From positions 1 through 21,443 of the forward strand of contig JBCCYF010000074.1 in assembly GCA_039190275.1 (NCBI GenBank): a DNA stretch of 21,443 nt, written 5' to 3'. The DNA comes from Halovulum sp039190275 (GTDB taxonomy: Bacteria > Pseudomonadota > Alphaproteobacteria > Rhodobacterales > Rhodobacteraceae). A model generated the notes under the pieces. The model saw nothing but the letters and a program-made list of their open reading frames with translations. It was not told the DNA's origin and did no database searches. The translations under genes were made by a program, and so were the position numbers. Positions 7,233 through 16,307 of this stretch are shown in pieces. How positions within the stretch are numbered: the first letter of the stretch is position 1; each line of letters begins with the position of its first letter.

Positions 7233-9667
7233 TGAAACTGGTCGTCATCGGGGCTGGCATGGCCTCGGGCCGTGCGCTGGAGCATTTGCTTGATGCAAAC
7301 CCCGAACTCTATGACATTACGTTGTTCGGGGCAGAGCCGCGCGGAAACTACAACCGGATCATGCTGTCACCGGTCCTGTCCGGTGAGAAAGAATACGAGG
7401 ATATCGTAACACATGACGCCGATTGGTATGCCGCGTTCGGCATCAAATGCCGCTTTGGCGAAACCGTGTTGGGACTGGACCGCACACGCAAAGTGGTGAT
7501 TACCGATAAGGGGGAAACCCCCTATGACCGGGTATTGATCGCCACCGGCTCGCATCCGTTCATCATACCGGTGCCGGGCAAGGATCTTCCCGGTGTGATC
7601 ACGTATCGTGACCTGGATGACACCAACAAGATGATCGCCGCAGCCCAGACCGAAGGCGCAAAGGCGGTTGTTATCGGTGGTGGGCTGTTGGGATTGGAGG
7701 CGGCAGCCGGGCTCCACATGCGCGGCATGGACGTCACAGTCGTGCACCTGATGGACCACCTTATGGAGCGGCAGTTGGACAGCGCCGCCGGGTACCTGCT
7801 GCAAAAGGAACTTGAGGGTCGTGGGATCACGGTGCTCTGCAACGCCAACACTGCCCAGATCCGGGGCGACGGCAAGGTTGAGGCGGTCCTTCTGAAAGAT
7901 GGCCGCATGCTGGAGGCGGACCTGGTGGTCATGGCCGTGGGCATCCGGCCGAACATCGATCTGGCACCCAAAAGTGGCCTGGGGTGGGACCGTGGCATTC
8001 AGGTTGATGACGCGATGCGGACCCAGGATCCCGAGGTCTTCGCCATCGGCGAATGTGTCGAGCATCGGGGGGTTTGCTACGGCCTTGTCGCCCCGCTCTA
8101 TGATATGGCGAAAGTGGCCGCCGCGAACATGCTGGGCCATCACGACGCGTTTCAGGGGGTCGAAACCTCGACCAAGCTGAAGGTCACCGGCGTTGATCTG
8201 TTCTCGGCCGGTGACTTCGCCCAAGGCGACGGGCGCGAAGAGATCGTCTACCGCGATCCCGCGCAAGGGATCTATAAGCGGCTGGTCATACAGGACAATC
8301 GTATCATCGGCGTGGTCATGTATGGCGATACCGCCGATGGGGGCTGGTTCTTTGCCAAACTGAAAGCGCAAGAGGATATCAGTGCCGAGCGTGATACGCT
8401 GATCTTCGGTCCAAGTTACGCTGGCGGGGCCGCATTGGACCCTATGGCGGCCGTTGCAGCCTTGCCGGATGAGGCAGAGATCTGCGGGTGTAACGGCGTA
8501 AGCAAGGGGCAGATCGTAGCGGCCATTCAAGGCGGTGCTACAACGCTGGAGGCGGTGAAGGCCAAAACCAAGGCCAGCACCTCCTGTGGCACCTGTACGG
8601 GTTTGACCGAACAGGTGGTCGCGATGACCATGGGCGACGACTTTGTACTGCCCGAGGCCGCGGGCATGTGCAAATGCACGGATTACACACATATGGATGT
8701 GCGACGCCTGATCAGGGCAAAAGCACTCCAGAGCATCCCGGCCGTGATGCAGGAGCTGCAGTGGAAAACCTCCTGCGGCTGCCATGTCTGCCGTCCAGCG
8801 CTCAACTACTATCTGGTGGCCGAGTGGCCGGGGACCTATGTTGACGATGGGCAGAGCCGCTTCATCAACGAGCGGGTGCACGCGAACATCCAGAAGGACG
8901 GAACCTATTCCGTGGTGCCCCGCATGTGGGGCGGGATCACAACACCATCCGAGTTGCGCGCGATCGCGGATGTCGCGGACAAGTTCGCGATTCCGACGGT
9001 CAAGGTGACCGGCGGCCAGCGGATTGACCTGCTGGGTGTGCAGAAGGAGGATCTGCCAGCGGTTTGGGCGGATCTGAACGATGCCGGGATGGTCTCGGGG
9101 CACGCCTATGCCAAGGGGTTGCGCACCGTAAAGACCTGCGTTGGCACCGACTGGTGCCGGTTCGGGACCCAGGACAGCACCGGCCTGGGCGTGAAAATCG
9201 AACGGATGATGTGGGGATCCTGGACACCTCACAAGGTGAAAATGGCCGTATCGGGGTGTCCACGAAACTGCGCCGAGGCCACCTGCAAGGATGTTGGCGT
9301 AGTCTGTGTGGACAGCGGCTACGAGATCGGCGTCGGCGGGGCGGCCGGCATGGACCTTAAGGAAATCGAGCGTCTGGCCAAGGTTGAAACCGAGGAGGAG
9401 GCGCTGGATGTGATCGTCGCCTTTGTGCAGCTGTACCGCGAGCATGCGCAGTACCTGCACCGGCCCTACAAGTGGATAAAGCAGGTGGGTATGGACTGGA
9501 TCAAGGAGCGTGTGGTCGAGGATGCCGACAGCCGTGCGCAACTGGTCGCTGCCTTCAAACACTCCCAGACCTTCTATCAGCAGGACCCTTGGGCGGCGCG
9601 TGCTGCCGGGGTGGACGCGCATGAATTCCAGCCGCTGGCCGACCTGACCCAGGTGGCGGCGGAATGA
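7232..9667 (+). CDS. nirB: NirB, NADH-dependent assimilatory nitrite reductase large subunit
   Basis: Cytoplasmic enzyme that reduces nitrite to ammonium with NADH, 811 residues, about full length. The FAD site GAGMASG is at residues 7-13 and the NADH site GGGLLGLE at about 149-156. Two BFD-type iron-sulphur motifs follow: Cys418 and Cys420 with Cys452 and Cys455, then Cys480 and Cys482 with Cys517 and Cys520. The sirohaem/[4Fe-4S] domain has Cys636, Cys642, Cys676 and Cys680 (CVGTDWC and SGCPRNC). The frame is open back to 7151, but ATG 7232 is right: the FAD-binding strand starts there, it overlaps the globin stop by one base, and a G-rich ribosome site precedes it. The stop overlaps nirD by four bases. 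Its sirohaem would come from CysG encoded at the end of the cluster. It corresponds to NasB of Paracoccus. Confidence 0.96.
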   Translation: MKLVVIGAGMASGRALEHLLDANPELYDITLFGAEPRGNYNRIMLSPVLSGEKEYEDIVTHDADWYAAFGIKCRFGETVLGLDRTRKVVITDKGETPYDRVLIATGSHPFIIPVPGKDLPGVITYRDLDDTNKMIAAAQTEGAKAVVIGGGLLGLEAAAGLHMRGMDVTVVHLMDHLMERQLDSAAGYLLQKELEGRGITVLCNANTAQIRGDGKVEAVLLKDGRMLEADLVVMAVGIRPNIDLAPKSGLGWDRGIQVDDAMRTQDPEVFAIGECVEHRGVCYGLVAPLYDMAKVAAANMLGHHDAFQGVETSTKLKVTGVDLFSAGDFAQGDGREEIVYRDPAQGIYKRLVIQDNRIIGVVMYGDTADGGWFFAKLKAQEDISAERDTLIFGPSYAGGAALDPMAAVAALPDEAEICGCNGVSKGQIVAAIQGGATTLEAVKAKTKASTSCGTCTGLTEQVVAMTMGDDFVLPEAAGMCKCTDYTHMDVRRLIRAKALQSIPAVMQELQWKTSCGCHVCRPALNYYLVAEWPGTYVDDGQSRFINERVHANIQKDGTYSVVPRMWGGITTPSELRAIADVADKFAIPTVKVTGGQRIDLLGVQKEDLPAVWADLNDAGMVSGHAYAKGLRTVKTCVGTDWCRFGTQDSTGLGVKIERMMWGSWTPHKVKMAVSGCPRNCAEATCKDVGVVCVDSGYEIGVGGAAGMDLKEIERLAKVETEEEALDVIVAFVQLYREHAQYLHRPYKWIKQVGMDWIKERVVEDADSRAQLVAAFKHSQTFYQQDPWAARAAGVDAHEFQPLADLTQVAAE

Positions 9668-10002
9668 GCGGATACATTGATATCGGAGCCCTGGAGGATA
9701 TCCGGCCGCGTGCTGCGCGGCTGGTCAAGACACCGCTGGGCTGCGTGGCGGTGTTCCGCACGGCGGATGACAGAGTGTTTGCACTGGACGATATGTGCCC
9801 CCACAAGGGCGGACCGCTCAGCCAGGGTATCCAGCATGGCACATCGGTCACCTGCCCGTTGCACAACTGGGTCATCGATCTGAACTCCGGCGAAGCGCAG
9901 GGCGAGGATCAGGGCAGGGTACGGACCTATTCGGTACGGGTCGAGAAGGGACGCATCCTGTTGGACCGAGAATCTCTGGTCGCCGATATGGCTGCGGAAT
10001 GA
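9664..10002 (+). CDS. nirD: NirD, Rieske-type small subunit of nitrite reductase
   Basis: A 112-residue Rieske-fold protein with an intact [2Fe-2S] site: Cys45-x-His47 in CPHKGGPL and Cys64-x2-His67 in CPLHNW. Some NirD proteins, such as that of E. coli, have lost these ligands; here all four are present, so the subunit can carry electrons. In Paracoccus denitrificans the equivalent protein, NasG, passes electrons from the NADH site of the nitrite reductase to the nitrate reductase. The same arrangement here (nirB, nirD, nitrate reductase, joined by ATGA overlaps) makes that job likely. Four-base overlaps on both sides suggest fixed stoichiometry. Confidence 0.95.
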   Translation: MSGYIDIGALEDIRPRAARLVKTPLGCVAVFRTADDRVFALDDMCPHKGGPLSQGIQHGTSVTCPLHNWVIDLNSGEAQGEDQGRVRTYSVRVEKGRILLDRESLVADMAAE

Positions 10003-12620
10003 CCACCCGAACGACATGTCCCTATTGCGGGGTCGGATGCGGAATACTGGCGGCCAACCAGGACGATGGCTCTGTGGCGATTTCCGGCGACCCGGATCAT
10101 CCGGCGAATTTTGGCCGTCTGTGTTCCAAAGGCGCAGCACTGGGTGAAACCACGGACCTTGAGGGGCGTCTGCTGGCGCCCCGCATTGACGGCCGGACCG
10201 CGTCCTGGGATCAGGCCATATCGGCGGTCGCGGACGGGTTTGGAGAGGCGATTGATCGATACGGCCCCGACAGTGTTGCGTTCTATGTCTCGGGGCAGCT
10301 CCTGACCGAAGATTACTACGTCGCCAACAAGTTGATGAAAGGGTACATCGGCACGGCGAATATCGACACAAACTCCAGGCTATGCATGGCCTCCTCGGTT
10401 GCGGGCCACAAGCGTGCATTTGGCACCGACACGGTGCCGGGCACCTACGAAGACCTTGATGAAGCTGATCTGGTGGTTCTTGTGGGGTCGAACCTGGCCT
10501 GGTGCCACCCGGTTCTGCACCAACGGCTGTTGGCCGCACGCGCCACACGCGGTACGCGGATCGTCAACATAGATCCGCGCCGCACGGCTACGGGCGAAAC
10601 TGCGGACCTTCACCTGGCTCTTGCCCCGGGAAGCGATACCGCCCTGTTCGGCGGGCTGCTGAGCCGCATTCGCGCGCGCGGGGCCGAGGACAGGTCATGG
10701 ATCGCCGCGCATGTGAAGGGCGCCAATGCCGCTTTCGACGCGGCCTGCGGGTTGGACGAGGCGGCGCGGATCACCGGCATAGACCCTTCGGATCTGGCGT
10801 CATTCTACGATCTGTGGATCGATACCCCCCGGGTGGTCACTGTCTATTCTCAGGGTGTCAATCAGGCGCGCGACGGCACTGACAAGGTCAACGCGATCCT
10901 CAACTGTCATCTGGCGACCGGGCGGATCGGGACGGCGGGCTGCGGACCGTTTTCTGTAACCGGCCAGCCCAACGCCATGGGCGGGCGAGAGGTTGGCGGT
11001 CTGGCCAATATGCTGGCCTCTCATCTGAGCCTGGAGGTAGCCGCCCATCGCGAAATGGTTCAGGATTTCTGGCGCGCGCCCCGCATGGCCGAGCGGCCGG
11101 GGCTCAAGGCTGTCGAACTGTTCGACGCCTGCGCGGACGGTCGGATCAAGGCGCTGTGGATCATGTGCACCAATCCGGCCGTTTCGCTGCCCAACGCCGA
11201 CCACGTGGCTGACGCGATCCGGGCCTGCCCCTTTGTCGTGGTCTCGGACATCATGGCCAAGACGGACACAACCGTTCTGGCGGATGTCCTGCTCCCTGCG
11301 ACCGGCTGGGGCGAAAAAGACGGGACCGTTACAAATTCCGAGCGTCGGATCTCGCGGCAACGCCGCTTTCTGCCTGTCCCCGGTGAAGCGCGAGACGATT
11401 GGCGGATCATTTGCGATGTTGCCCGCGGGATGGGCTTTGACGGGTTCGACTATACAAGTCCGGCAGAGGTGTTTGACGAGTATGCGCATCTCTCGACCGC
11501 GGCGACGGATCTGGGTGTCGATTTGGATCTGTCAGGGCTGGTGGGCCTCAGCGCAGATGCTTACGCCGCGCTTGCCCCCGTGCAGTGGCCGGTGCGCCCC
11601 GGCCAAACTGGAGATCGGTTCTTTGGGGACGGACAGTTCTTTACGGCGGACGGTCGGGCCAGGATGCTCCCCATTTCTTTGACGGAAAGCGAAAACCAAA
11701 CGTCCGCAGCACATCCATATGTGCTGAATTCGGGGCGGGTGCGCGATCACTGGCATACGATGACACGTACCTCGAAGTCACCAACGCTCAGCCAGCATAT
11801 CGCCGAACCCTATGTCGAGATACACCCGCAGGACGCGGCGGCCCAGGCGATCGAAGACGCTGACCTGGTGACAGTTCAAAGCCCCCGCGGGCATTTGATC
11901 GCGCGCGCCCGGATATGTGACCGTACCGCGCCCGGTCAGGTCTTTGTGCCAATGCACTGGACCGCGTGCTGGACCGCGAAAGGGCGTGTGAATGCGGCGG
12001 TTGCGCCGGTGATCGATCCGGTGTCCGGGCAACCGGAACTCAAGCGAAGCCCGGTCCGCATCAGCCCGTTCCAACCAGCCTGGTACGGCTTTGCCATCAG
12101 CCGGGCCGAGCCGCAGCCGGACTGTGCGTATTGGGCCAAAGCCCGGGTACCTGGCGGCTGGCGGGTCGAACTGGCCGGAACCGGTCCCATGGACGATTGG
12201 GAGTCCTATGCGCAGAACACGCTGAATTTGGAAGGCCGTGCCATAACGGCCATCGACACCGCCCGCGGAACGGCGCGCCTGGTGTTTTCCGATGACAAGG
12301 GGCTGGAGGGCGCGTTTTTTGTAGCCCCAAAGCCCGTGGTCGCGGCGCGCAGCTTTCTGGCCGCCGCGCTGGCCACCGGGGCGACACCCGCAGGCATTAT
12401 CGCGGGTGTGCCATCGCTCAACCAGCCCGACCCCGGTCCAACGGTCTGCGCCTGTTTCAACGTCGGCCTGAACACCATCCGCGCTGCGGTGTCCGACAGA
12501 CGTGCCCTGAGTGTCGAGGCCATAGGGGCGCTTTTGCACGCCGGTACGAACTGCGGATCGTGCCGTCCCGAACTGCAAGCCATAGTAGATGCCGCGACGC
12601 TTCCCCTTGCGGCAGAATAG
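9999..12620 (+). CDS. nasA: NasA, assimilatory nitrate reductase catalytic subunit
   Basis: Cytoplasmic molybdenum (bis-MGD) enzyme that reduces nitrate to nitrite, 873 residues; it is called NasC in Paracoccus. The N-terminal [4Fe-4S] ligands are Cys7, Cys10, Cys14 and Cys42 (CPYCGVGC, then LCSKG). The molybdopterin oxidoreductase and dinucleotide-binding domains fill most of the rest; SRLCMASSVAGH, SNLAWCHPV and the GWGEKDGTVTNSERR region are characteristic. A BFD-type [2Fe-2S] domain at the C-terminus has Cys817, Cys819, Cys852 and Cys855, as in Klebsiella NasA. The frame is open back to 9795, but ATG 9999 overlaps the nirD stop by four bases and places the first cluster correctly. No NasC-type flavoprotein partner is encoded here, so electrons most likely come from NirBD. 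It is predicted to be cytoplasmic, with no twin-arginine signal. Confidence 0.96.
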   Translation: MTTRTTCPYCGVGCGILAANQDDGSVAISGDPDHPANFGRLCSKGAALGETTDLEGRLLAPRIDGRTASWDQAISAVADGFGEAIDRYGPDSVAFYVSGQLLTEDYYVANKLMKGYIGTANIDTNSRLCMASSVAGHKRAFGTDTVPGTYEDLDEADLVVLVGSNLAWCHPVLHQRLLAARATRGTRIVNIDPRRTATGETADLHLALAPGSDTALFGGLLSRIRARGAEDRSWIAAHVKGANAAFDAACGLDEAARITGIDPSDLASFYDLWIDTPRVVTVYSQGVNQARDGTDKVNAILNCHLATGRIGTAGCGPFSVTGQPNAMGGREVGGLANMLASHLSLEVAAHREMVQDFWRAPRMAERPGLKAVELFDACADGRIKALWIMCTNPAVSLPNADHVADAIRACPFVVVSDIMAKTDTTVLADVLLPATGWGEKDGTVTNSERRISRQRRFLPVPGEARDDWRIICDVARGMGFDGFDYTSPAEVFDEYAHLSTAATDLGVDLDLSGLVGLSADAYAALAPVQWPVRPGQTGDRFFGDGQFFTADGRARMLPISLTESENQTSAAHPYVLNSGRVRDHWHTMTRTSKSPTLSQHIAEPYVEIHPQDAAAQAIEDADLVTVQSPRGHLIARARICDRTAPGQVFVPMHWTACWTAKGRVNAAVAPVIDPVSGQPELKRSPVRISPFQPAWYGFAISRAEPQPDCAYWAKARVPGGWRVELAGTGPMDDWESYAQNTLNLEGRAITAIDTARGTARLVFSDDKGLEGAFFVAPKPVVAARSFLAAALATGATPAGIIAGVPSLNQPDPGPTVCACFNVGLNTIRAAVSDRRALSVEAIGALLHAGTNCGSCRPELQAIVDAATLPLAAE

Positions 12621-12631
12621 GAGAAACGACG

Positions 12632-14038
12632 ATGAAGACATTTCCGATGTTTCTGAAGATGTCCGGCCGTCGTGTCTGGATCTGTGGCGGCGGTGAACAG
12701 GCGGCGCAAAAGGCGCGGCTGATTGCAAAGACCGAGGCAGAGATCAAGATTGCCGCGCCAATGCTGTGTCCTGAATTGGAAGCTATGGTGCGAACCGGCG
12801 CCGCGACGCATCACCAGCGCCCGTTGCGCGGTCAGGACCTGCGCGGCGCCGCATTGGTGTTTGCTGCCAGTGGATGCCCGGGCGCCGATGCGGCACTGGT
12901 CGCGGTCGCGCGGGATCAGGGTGTCGTGGTGAATGCGGTTGATATGCCGGATCTCTGCGATGCTTACACGCCTGCCATCGTGGATCGCGATCCCGTGGTT
13001 GTTGCCATCGGGACCGAGGGCTGCGCCCCCGTGCTCGGCCGCCAGATAAAGAGCCGGGTGGAGGCGATTCTCGAGCCGGGTCTGGGCCAGTTCACCGCCT
13101 TTGCCGGTGCGCTGCGGGCGCGGGTCGCGCAGCGGGTCCCCAGGATCGATCACCGGGCATTCTGGGCCTGGGCCTTCGGTGGGACACCCCGCAACCTGCT
13201 GGCGCAGGGCGAAGTTGATGCCGCGATGCAAAGCCTCTCGCAGGCGGTCGATGCCGGAACCGTTCCCATGGATGGCCGAGGATCCGTCGCCCTTGTGGGT
13301 GCCGGTCCCGGTGCGCAGGATTTGATTACCTTGCGCGGTGTAAAGCGACTGCAGGAAGCGGATGTGATCCTCTATGATCGGCTGGTCCCCGACAGCATCC
13401 TTGAGCTGGCGCGCCGTGATGCGGAACGGATCTATGTTGGCAAGGCGCCGGGCGACGCCTGCCTGCCCGAACGCTGGTCACAGGCGCGAATAAACCGCCT
13501 TACGGTCCAACTTGCACAGGAGGGGCAAAGGGTTGTTCGGCTGAAATCCGGCGATCCAGGGGTGTTCGGCCGTGCTGAGGAGGAGCTTGCAGCCTGTGCG
13601 GCAGCGGGCATCCCCTGCGAGCTTGTGCCGGGCATAACGGCGGCCAGCGGTGCACTTGCCGAAATGGGGGCGTGTCAGACCGAGCGTGGGGAGATCGACA
13701 CCATGGCCCTTGTCACCGGTACCGACAGACATCATGGCGTCCCCGAAGCACTCTGTGCCCCGCTGCGGCCGGGAACACGCCTTGCAATATATATGGGCAC
13801 GCGCAACGTCGCCGAGATCCAGACCGCGTTACTGCAGCATGCCCCCGCCGACCTGCCAGTGCAGATCGTCGAGGCCGCGACCCAGCCAAGCGCCCGCCGG
13901 GTTGATACGGTGTTGAGTGGGCTTGCGGACACCGTTGTTCAAAGGCAGATTACAGCCCCGGCGATGATCCTGGTCAGTCACCCACGCTCGCACGCGACAG
14001 ATGTCGCACTGCGGGAAACCGGGGCGCGGATGGCCTGA
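12632..14038 (+). CDS. cysG: CysG, sirohaem synthase
   Basis: A multifunctional enzyme of 468 residues that makes sirohaem from uroporphyrinogen III, the cofactor required by NirB. The N-terminal precorrin-2 dehydrogenase/ferrochelatase half has the nucleotide site CGGGEQAAQKA at about 18-28 and the conserved NAVD with Asp104. The position matching the phosphoserine 128 of Salmonella CysG looks like Thr128 here. The C-terminal uroporphyrinogen methyltransferase half starts at about 218 (VALVGAGPGAQDLITLRG) and has YDRLVP, RLKSGDPGVFGR at about 303-314 and VPGITAASGA. The ATG at 12632 has AGGAG at 12619-12623, overlapping the nasA stop. It is the last gene of the run and lies 11 bases after nasA, so it should be induced with it. 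Confidence 0.95.
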   Translation: MKTFPMFLKMSGRRVWICGGGEQAAQKARLIAKTEAEIKIAAPMLCPELEAMVRTGAATHHQRPLRGQDLRGAALVFAASGCPGADAALVAVARDQGVVVNAVDMPDLCDAYTPAIVDRDPVVVAIGTEGCAPVLGRQIKSRVEAILEPGLGQFTAFAGALRARVAQRVPRIDHRAFWAWAFGGTPRNLLAQGEVDAAMQSLSQAVDAGTVPMDGRGSVALVGAGPGAQDLITLRGVKRLQEADVILYDRLVPDSILELARRDAERIYVGKAPGDACLPERWSQARINRLTVQLAQEGQRVVRLKSGDPGVFGRAEEELAACAAAGIPCELVPGITAASGALAEMGACQTERGEIDTMALVTGTDRHHGVPEALCAPLRPGTRLAIYMGTRNVAEIQTALLQHAPADLPVQIVEAATQPSARRVDTVLSGLADTVVQRQITAPAMILVSHPRSHATDVALRETGARMA

Positions 14039-14188
14039 GGCCGGTGTGCGATGCCGTTCTGAGGGTTCGACGCTAAAGTCTGTCCAGGCCCTTGGACGAG
14101 ATGGCATCAGACTGGCAGTAGCGAACGAGCAGGACCATGGACGAGCCTGTTCGCCGACGGTACCGTGAGGCATCTTTTGGGGGTGATC

Positions 14189-14737
14189 ATGGCAACGGGA
14201 ACAAAGCTTAACGGCAGCCTGCGCAGGTTCATCGAACGACAACCGATGTTCTTTGTCGCAACCGCAGCAGCGACCGGGCGCGTGAACCTCTCGCCCAAAG
14301 GTGCGTCGACTCTCCGAATTGTGGATGACAACCGGATCATCTGGTTGAACCTGAGTGGCAGCGGAAATGAGACCGCCGGGCACCTGAGAGAACTTAACCG
14401 GATGACGCTGATGTTTTGCGCGTTCGAGGGTGATGCGATGATCCTGCGCGTCTATGGTCAGGCGGTGACAATACATCCGCGCGATGCGGCGTGGGCCGCG
14501 GCGGCGGCGCAGTTTCCGGCGCTGGACGGCGCGCGGCAGATTTTCGACCTGTCCATTGATCTGGTACAAACCTCCTGCGGGACCGGTGTTCCGCTCATGC
14601 AGTACACCGCCGACCGTGTTGAGGAAGAACTGCTGCCGTATTTCCGGGATATGGGTTCAGACGGCGTCGAGGCCTACTGGCGGAAAAAGAACATCGAGAC
14701 GATTGATGGGTTCCCAACCGGCGTTGTAGAGGATTGA
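14189..14737 (+). CDS. pyridoxamine 5'-phosphate oxidase-family (FMN split-barrel) protein
   Basis: A 182-residue protein with the split-barrel fold used by pyridoxamine phosphate oxidases and related flavin enzymes. The recognisable part is the N-terminal sheet, with FFVATAAATGRVNLSPKG, then WLNLSGSGNETAGHL, and the MFCAFEGDAMILRVYG strand pair. The substrate is unknown; members of this group without the classic PLP-binding tail are usually left as family-level annotations. The frame is open to a GTG at 14165, but ATG 14189 is better, with a G-rich ribosome site at about 14179-14183. It lies 150 bases beyond cysG on the same strand and could be reached by read-through. Nothing in it points to nitrate metabolism, so it is probably a neighbour and not a pathway member. 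Confidence 0.8.
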   Translation: MATGTKLNGSLRRFIERQPMFFVATAAATGRVNLSPKGASTLRIVDDNRIIWLNLSGSGNETAGHLRELNRMTLMFCAFEGDAMILRVYGQAVTIHPRDAAWAAAAAQFPALDGARQIFDLSIDLVQTSCGTGVPLMQYTADRVEEELLPYFRDMGSDGVEAYWRKKNIETIDGFPTGVVED

Positions 14738-14784
14738 AACGTCCGAAACACCTTGCCCCGCGCAAATGGCCCCGCGTTGACGAG

Positions 14785-15033
14785 CTACAGTTCGACTTCG
14801 ACCACCCCGCCGGGAGTGGCTACAAGCGACTGACACAGGATGATCGCGGTCTTCCACTGGCTTTGTGAAAGGACGAAATCCAGATGTTCAACTTCGCCCC
14901 TGACCAACCCGCATTTGCACACGCCGCACAGACCCTCCGAGCATTTCACATCGACCTTTACGTGATGCGTGTTCAGAACCTCGGCCGCTGACCCCTCGGC
15001 ATCCCATAACACCAAAGTCTCCCGCGCGGTGAA
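14785..15033 (-). pseudogene. ferredoxin-domain remnant of a VanB-type oxygenase reductase
   Basis: The minus-strand translation matches only the C-terminal plant-type [2Fe-2S] domain of phthalate/vanillate-type reductases. It contains FTARETLVL, the cluster motif CSEGLCGVC with a fourth Cys about 28 residues later, the EHLDFVLS segment, and the usual VEVEL end before a TAG at 14785-14787. The FMN and NAD(P)H domains, normally about 230 residues before it, are missing. The frame upstream meets two stops near 15125-15145 and no ATG exists. A GTG at 15011-15013 with GGGAG a few bases before it could still give a 76-residue protein, so a tiny expressed ferredoxin lacking its first strand cannot be excluded. 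Decay of a once larger gene is the more likely reading. Confidence 0.6.
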
Positions 15034-15288
15034 GGCCCCTGAACTAGAACACCATATAAGCTGCGAAACCGCAGCATATGATCGCTGAAACGAGGTGCTG
15101 TCGCTGACCCGATCCGCGCAATCCGTCTATGCTGACTTGTCCTACGTGGCGGGGGAATTTGAGCGGCAGCTAAAGCAGGGCTTGTCGCGCGAGGAAACGA
15201 AGCAACCAGGGGTTTGTTTAACCCGTTTGATTTCGTCGGCGCGGAAGTAGACTGCTCGGTTTCCCGGGGCAGGCCCGGACCGACAGGG
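15034..15288. other. gene-free stretch between ferredoxin remnant and stress protein
   Basis: No convincing coding frame was seen on either strand. It probably includes more debris of the gene whose end survives at 14785-15033. Close to the end of the stress-protein gene, about 15259-15281, a GC-rich inverted repeat can pair (CCGGG with CCCGG on the minus strand, flanked by GGT and ACC). It has no T run, so it is at best a weak terminator or a simple hairpin. Confidence 0.4.
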
Positions 15289-16119
15289 CTAGTGTGAGAT
15301 AAGAACCGGAAGCTCCGCATGCATCAGAACATGTTTGGTGGTCCCGCCGAAAAGCTCCTCGCGGAAGACACTTCGCTCAAAGGCACCCATCACCAGCAAA
15401 CCGGCATCAACCTCCTTGCAGTATGACAGCAGATCGGCGCCCACAGAATCCGTAACCTCGGACTTGCGGATCCGTGTTGCCGCTACGTCGTGCCGCGCAA
15501 GCGCCTTGACCACATCCACGCCCTTCAGTGGCGGGCGAACGTGCCGGTCACCAATACTGATTACGTCGACCGGCTGATCCGCCTCAAGCAACTGCATCGC
15601 ATCGTTCAGGGCCCGGGTCGCCGCACGTTGCCCGTCCCACGCCAGAACCGCGCGGCGGTGGAGAGACCCCTCGGCTGGGCGGGCCGGAACCATCAGTACC
15701 GGACGGCCGCTTTGCATCGCGATCTGTTCGGGATGCACATCGGCATTGTCGCGACCGGAAACAGCGTCGTACTTCCCGACCAGTGTCAGGTCGTACATAC
15801 AGGCATATTGCGCAACCGTGCTGTCCGGCTCGCCATAGAGTGTAATCCAATGCAGTTTCTCCGCCGGCACGTGCTCTGCGGTGAGGCTTCGAAAAAGCGT
15901 TTCCACCCGCTCCTCATCCTCGGCAACAGCAGCGCTGAGCATGCTGCGGACATTCTCGGGCATCCAGGCCCGGCGACTGAAACGGTCGCGCTGGCCGGAG
16001 TGCGCCAGAATTCCGGTGACATGCGCATCGTAGCGGCGATGGAGTTGCATCGCTGCATGGAGTGCTGTTTCCGATGTCTCAGACCCGTTGAAGGCTACCA
16101 GTATGTTTCTGATCGGCAT
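15289..16119 (-). CDS. universal stress protein, two UspA-type domains
   Basis: A 276-residue cytoplasmic protein of the UspA superfamily with two tandem domains. The first starts PIRNILVAFNGSETSETAL; the second begins near residue 157 (RRAVLAWDGQRAATRALNDAM) and ends with LLVMGAFERSVFREELFGGTTKHVL. The last segment corresponds to the nucleotide-binding motif G-x2-G-x9-G-(S/T), but the second glycine is Glu, so ATP binding may be altered. Proteins of this type accompany stress and low-oxygen responses; a precise role cannot be read from the sequence. The start at 16119 is well supported by AGGAGGT on the minus strand at 16128-16134. It runs convergently toward the ferredoxin remnant and away from the glycosyltransferase end. 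Confidence 0.9.
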   Translation of the reverse strand: MPIRNILVAFNGSETSETALHAAMQLHRRYDAHVTGILAHSGQRDRFSRRAWMPENVRSMLSAAVAEDEERVETLFRSLTAEHVPAEKLHWITLYGEPDSTVAQYACMYDLTLVGKYDAVSGRDNADVHPEQIAMQSGRPVLMVPARPAEGSLHRRAVLAWDGQRAATRALNDAMQLLEADQPVDVISIGDRHVRPPLKGVDVVKALARHDVAATRIRKSEVTDSVGADLLSYCKEVDAGLLVMGAFERSVFREELFGGTTKHVLMHAELPVLISH

Positions 16120-16155
16120 CGAAAGTACCTCCTAATCCTTAGGGCTGTCGAATAG

Positions 16156-16183
16156 ACAATAATCGGTCAGGGTCACACCTCAA
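16156..16183 (-). promoter_or_regulatory. candidate promoter of the universal stress protein gene
   Basis: On the minus strand TTGAGG (16178-16183) and TATTGT (16156-16161) are separated by 16 bases, a fair -35/-10 match. Transcription would start near 16150, about 30 bases before the ATG. No FNR-type TTGAT-N4-ATCAA box was found nearby. The call rests on sequence match only. Confidence 0.3.
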
Positions 16184-16307
16184 ACCAGCACCAAGACAAA
16201 TTGTGTGGTCGATGACAGCCTTAAGGTTCCGGCGCCTGTAATCAACTGGCGACACCGATGAAACTGCAGATTGTCGGCCAGGCAACCGCCCTGATCCGGG
16301 TATTCCG

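Noticed and set aside
7367..9622. Minus-strand open frame of 751 codons opposite nirB
   Set aside because: The plus strand encodes NirB with every cofactor motif in place. The antisense translation shows no family pattern.
14032..14042. GGCC-TGA-GGCC palindrome at the cysG stop as a terminator
   Set aside because: The stem is four pairs with a three-base loop and no T run. I found no convincing terminator for the nitrate operon.
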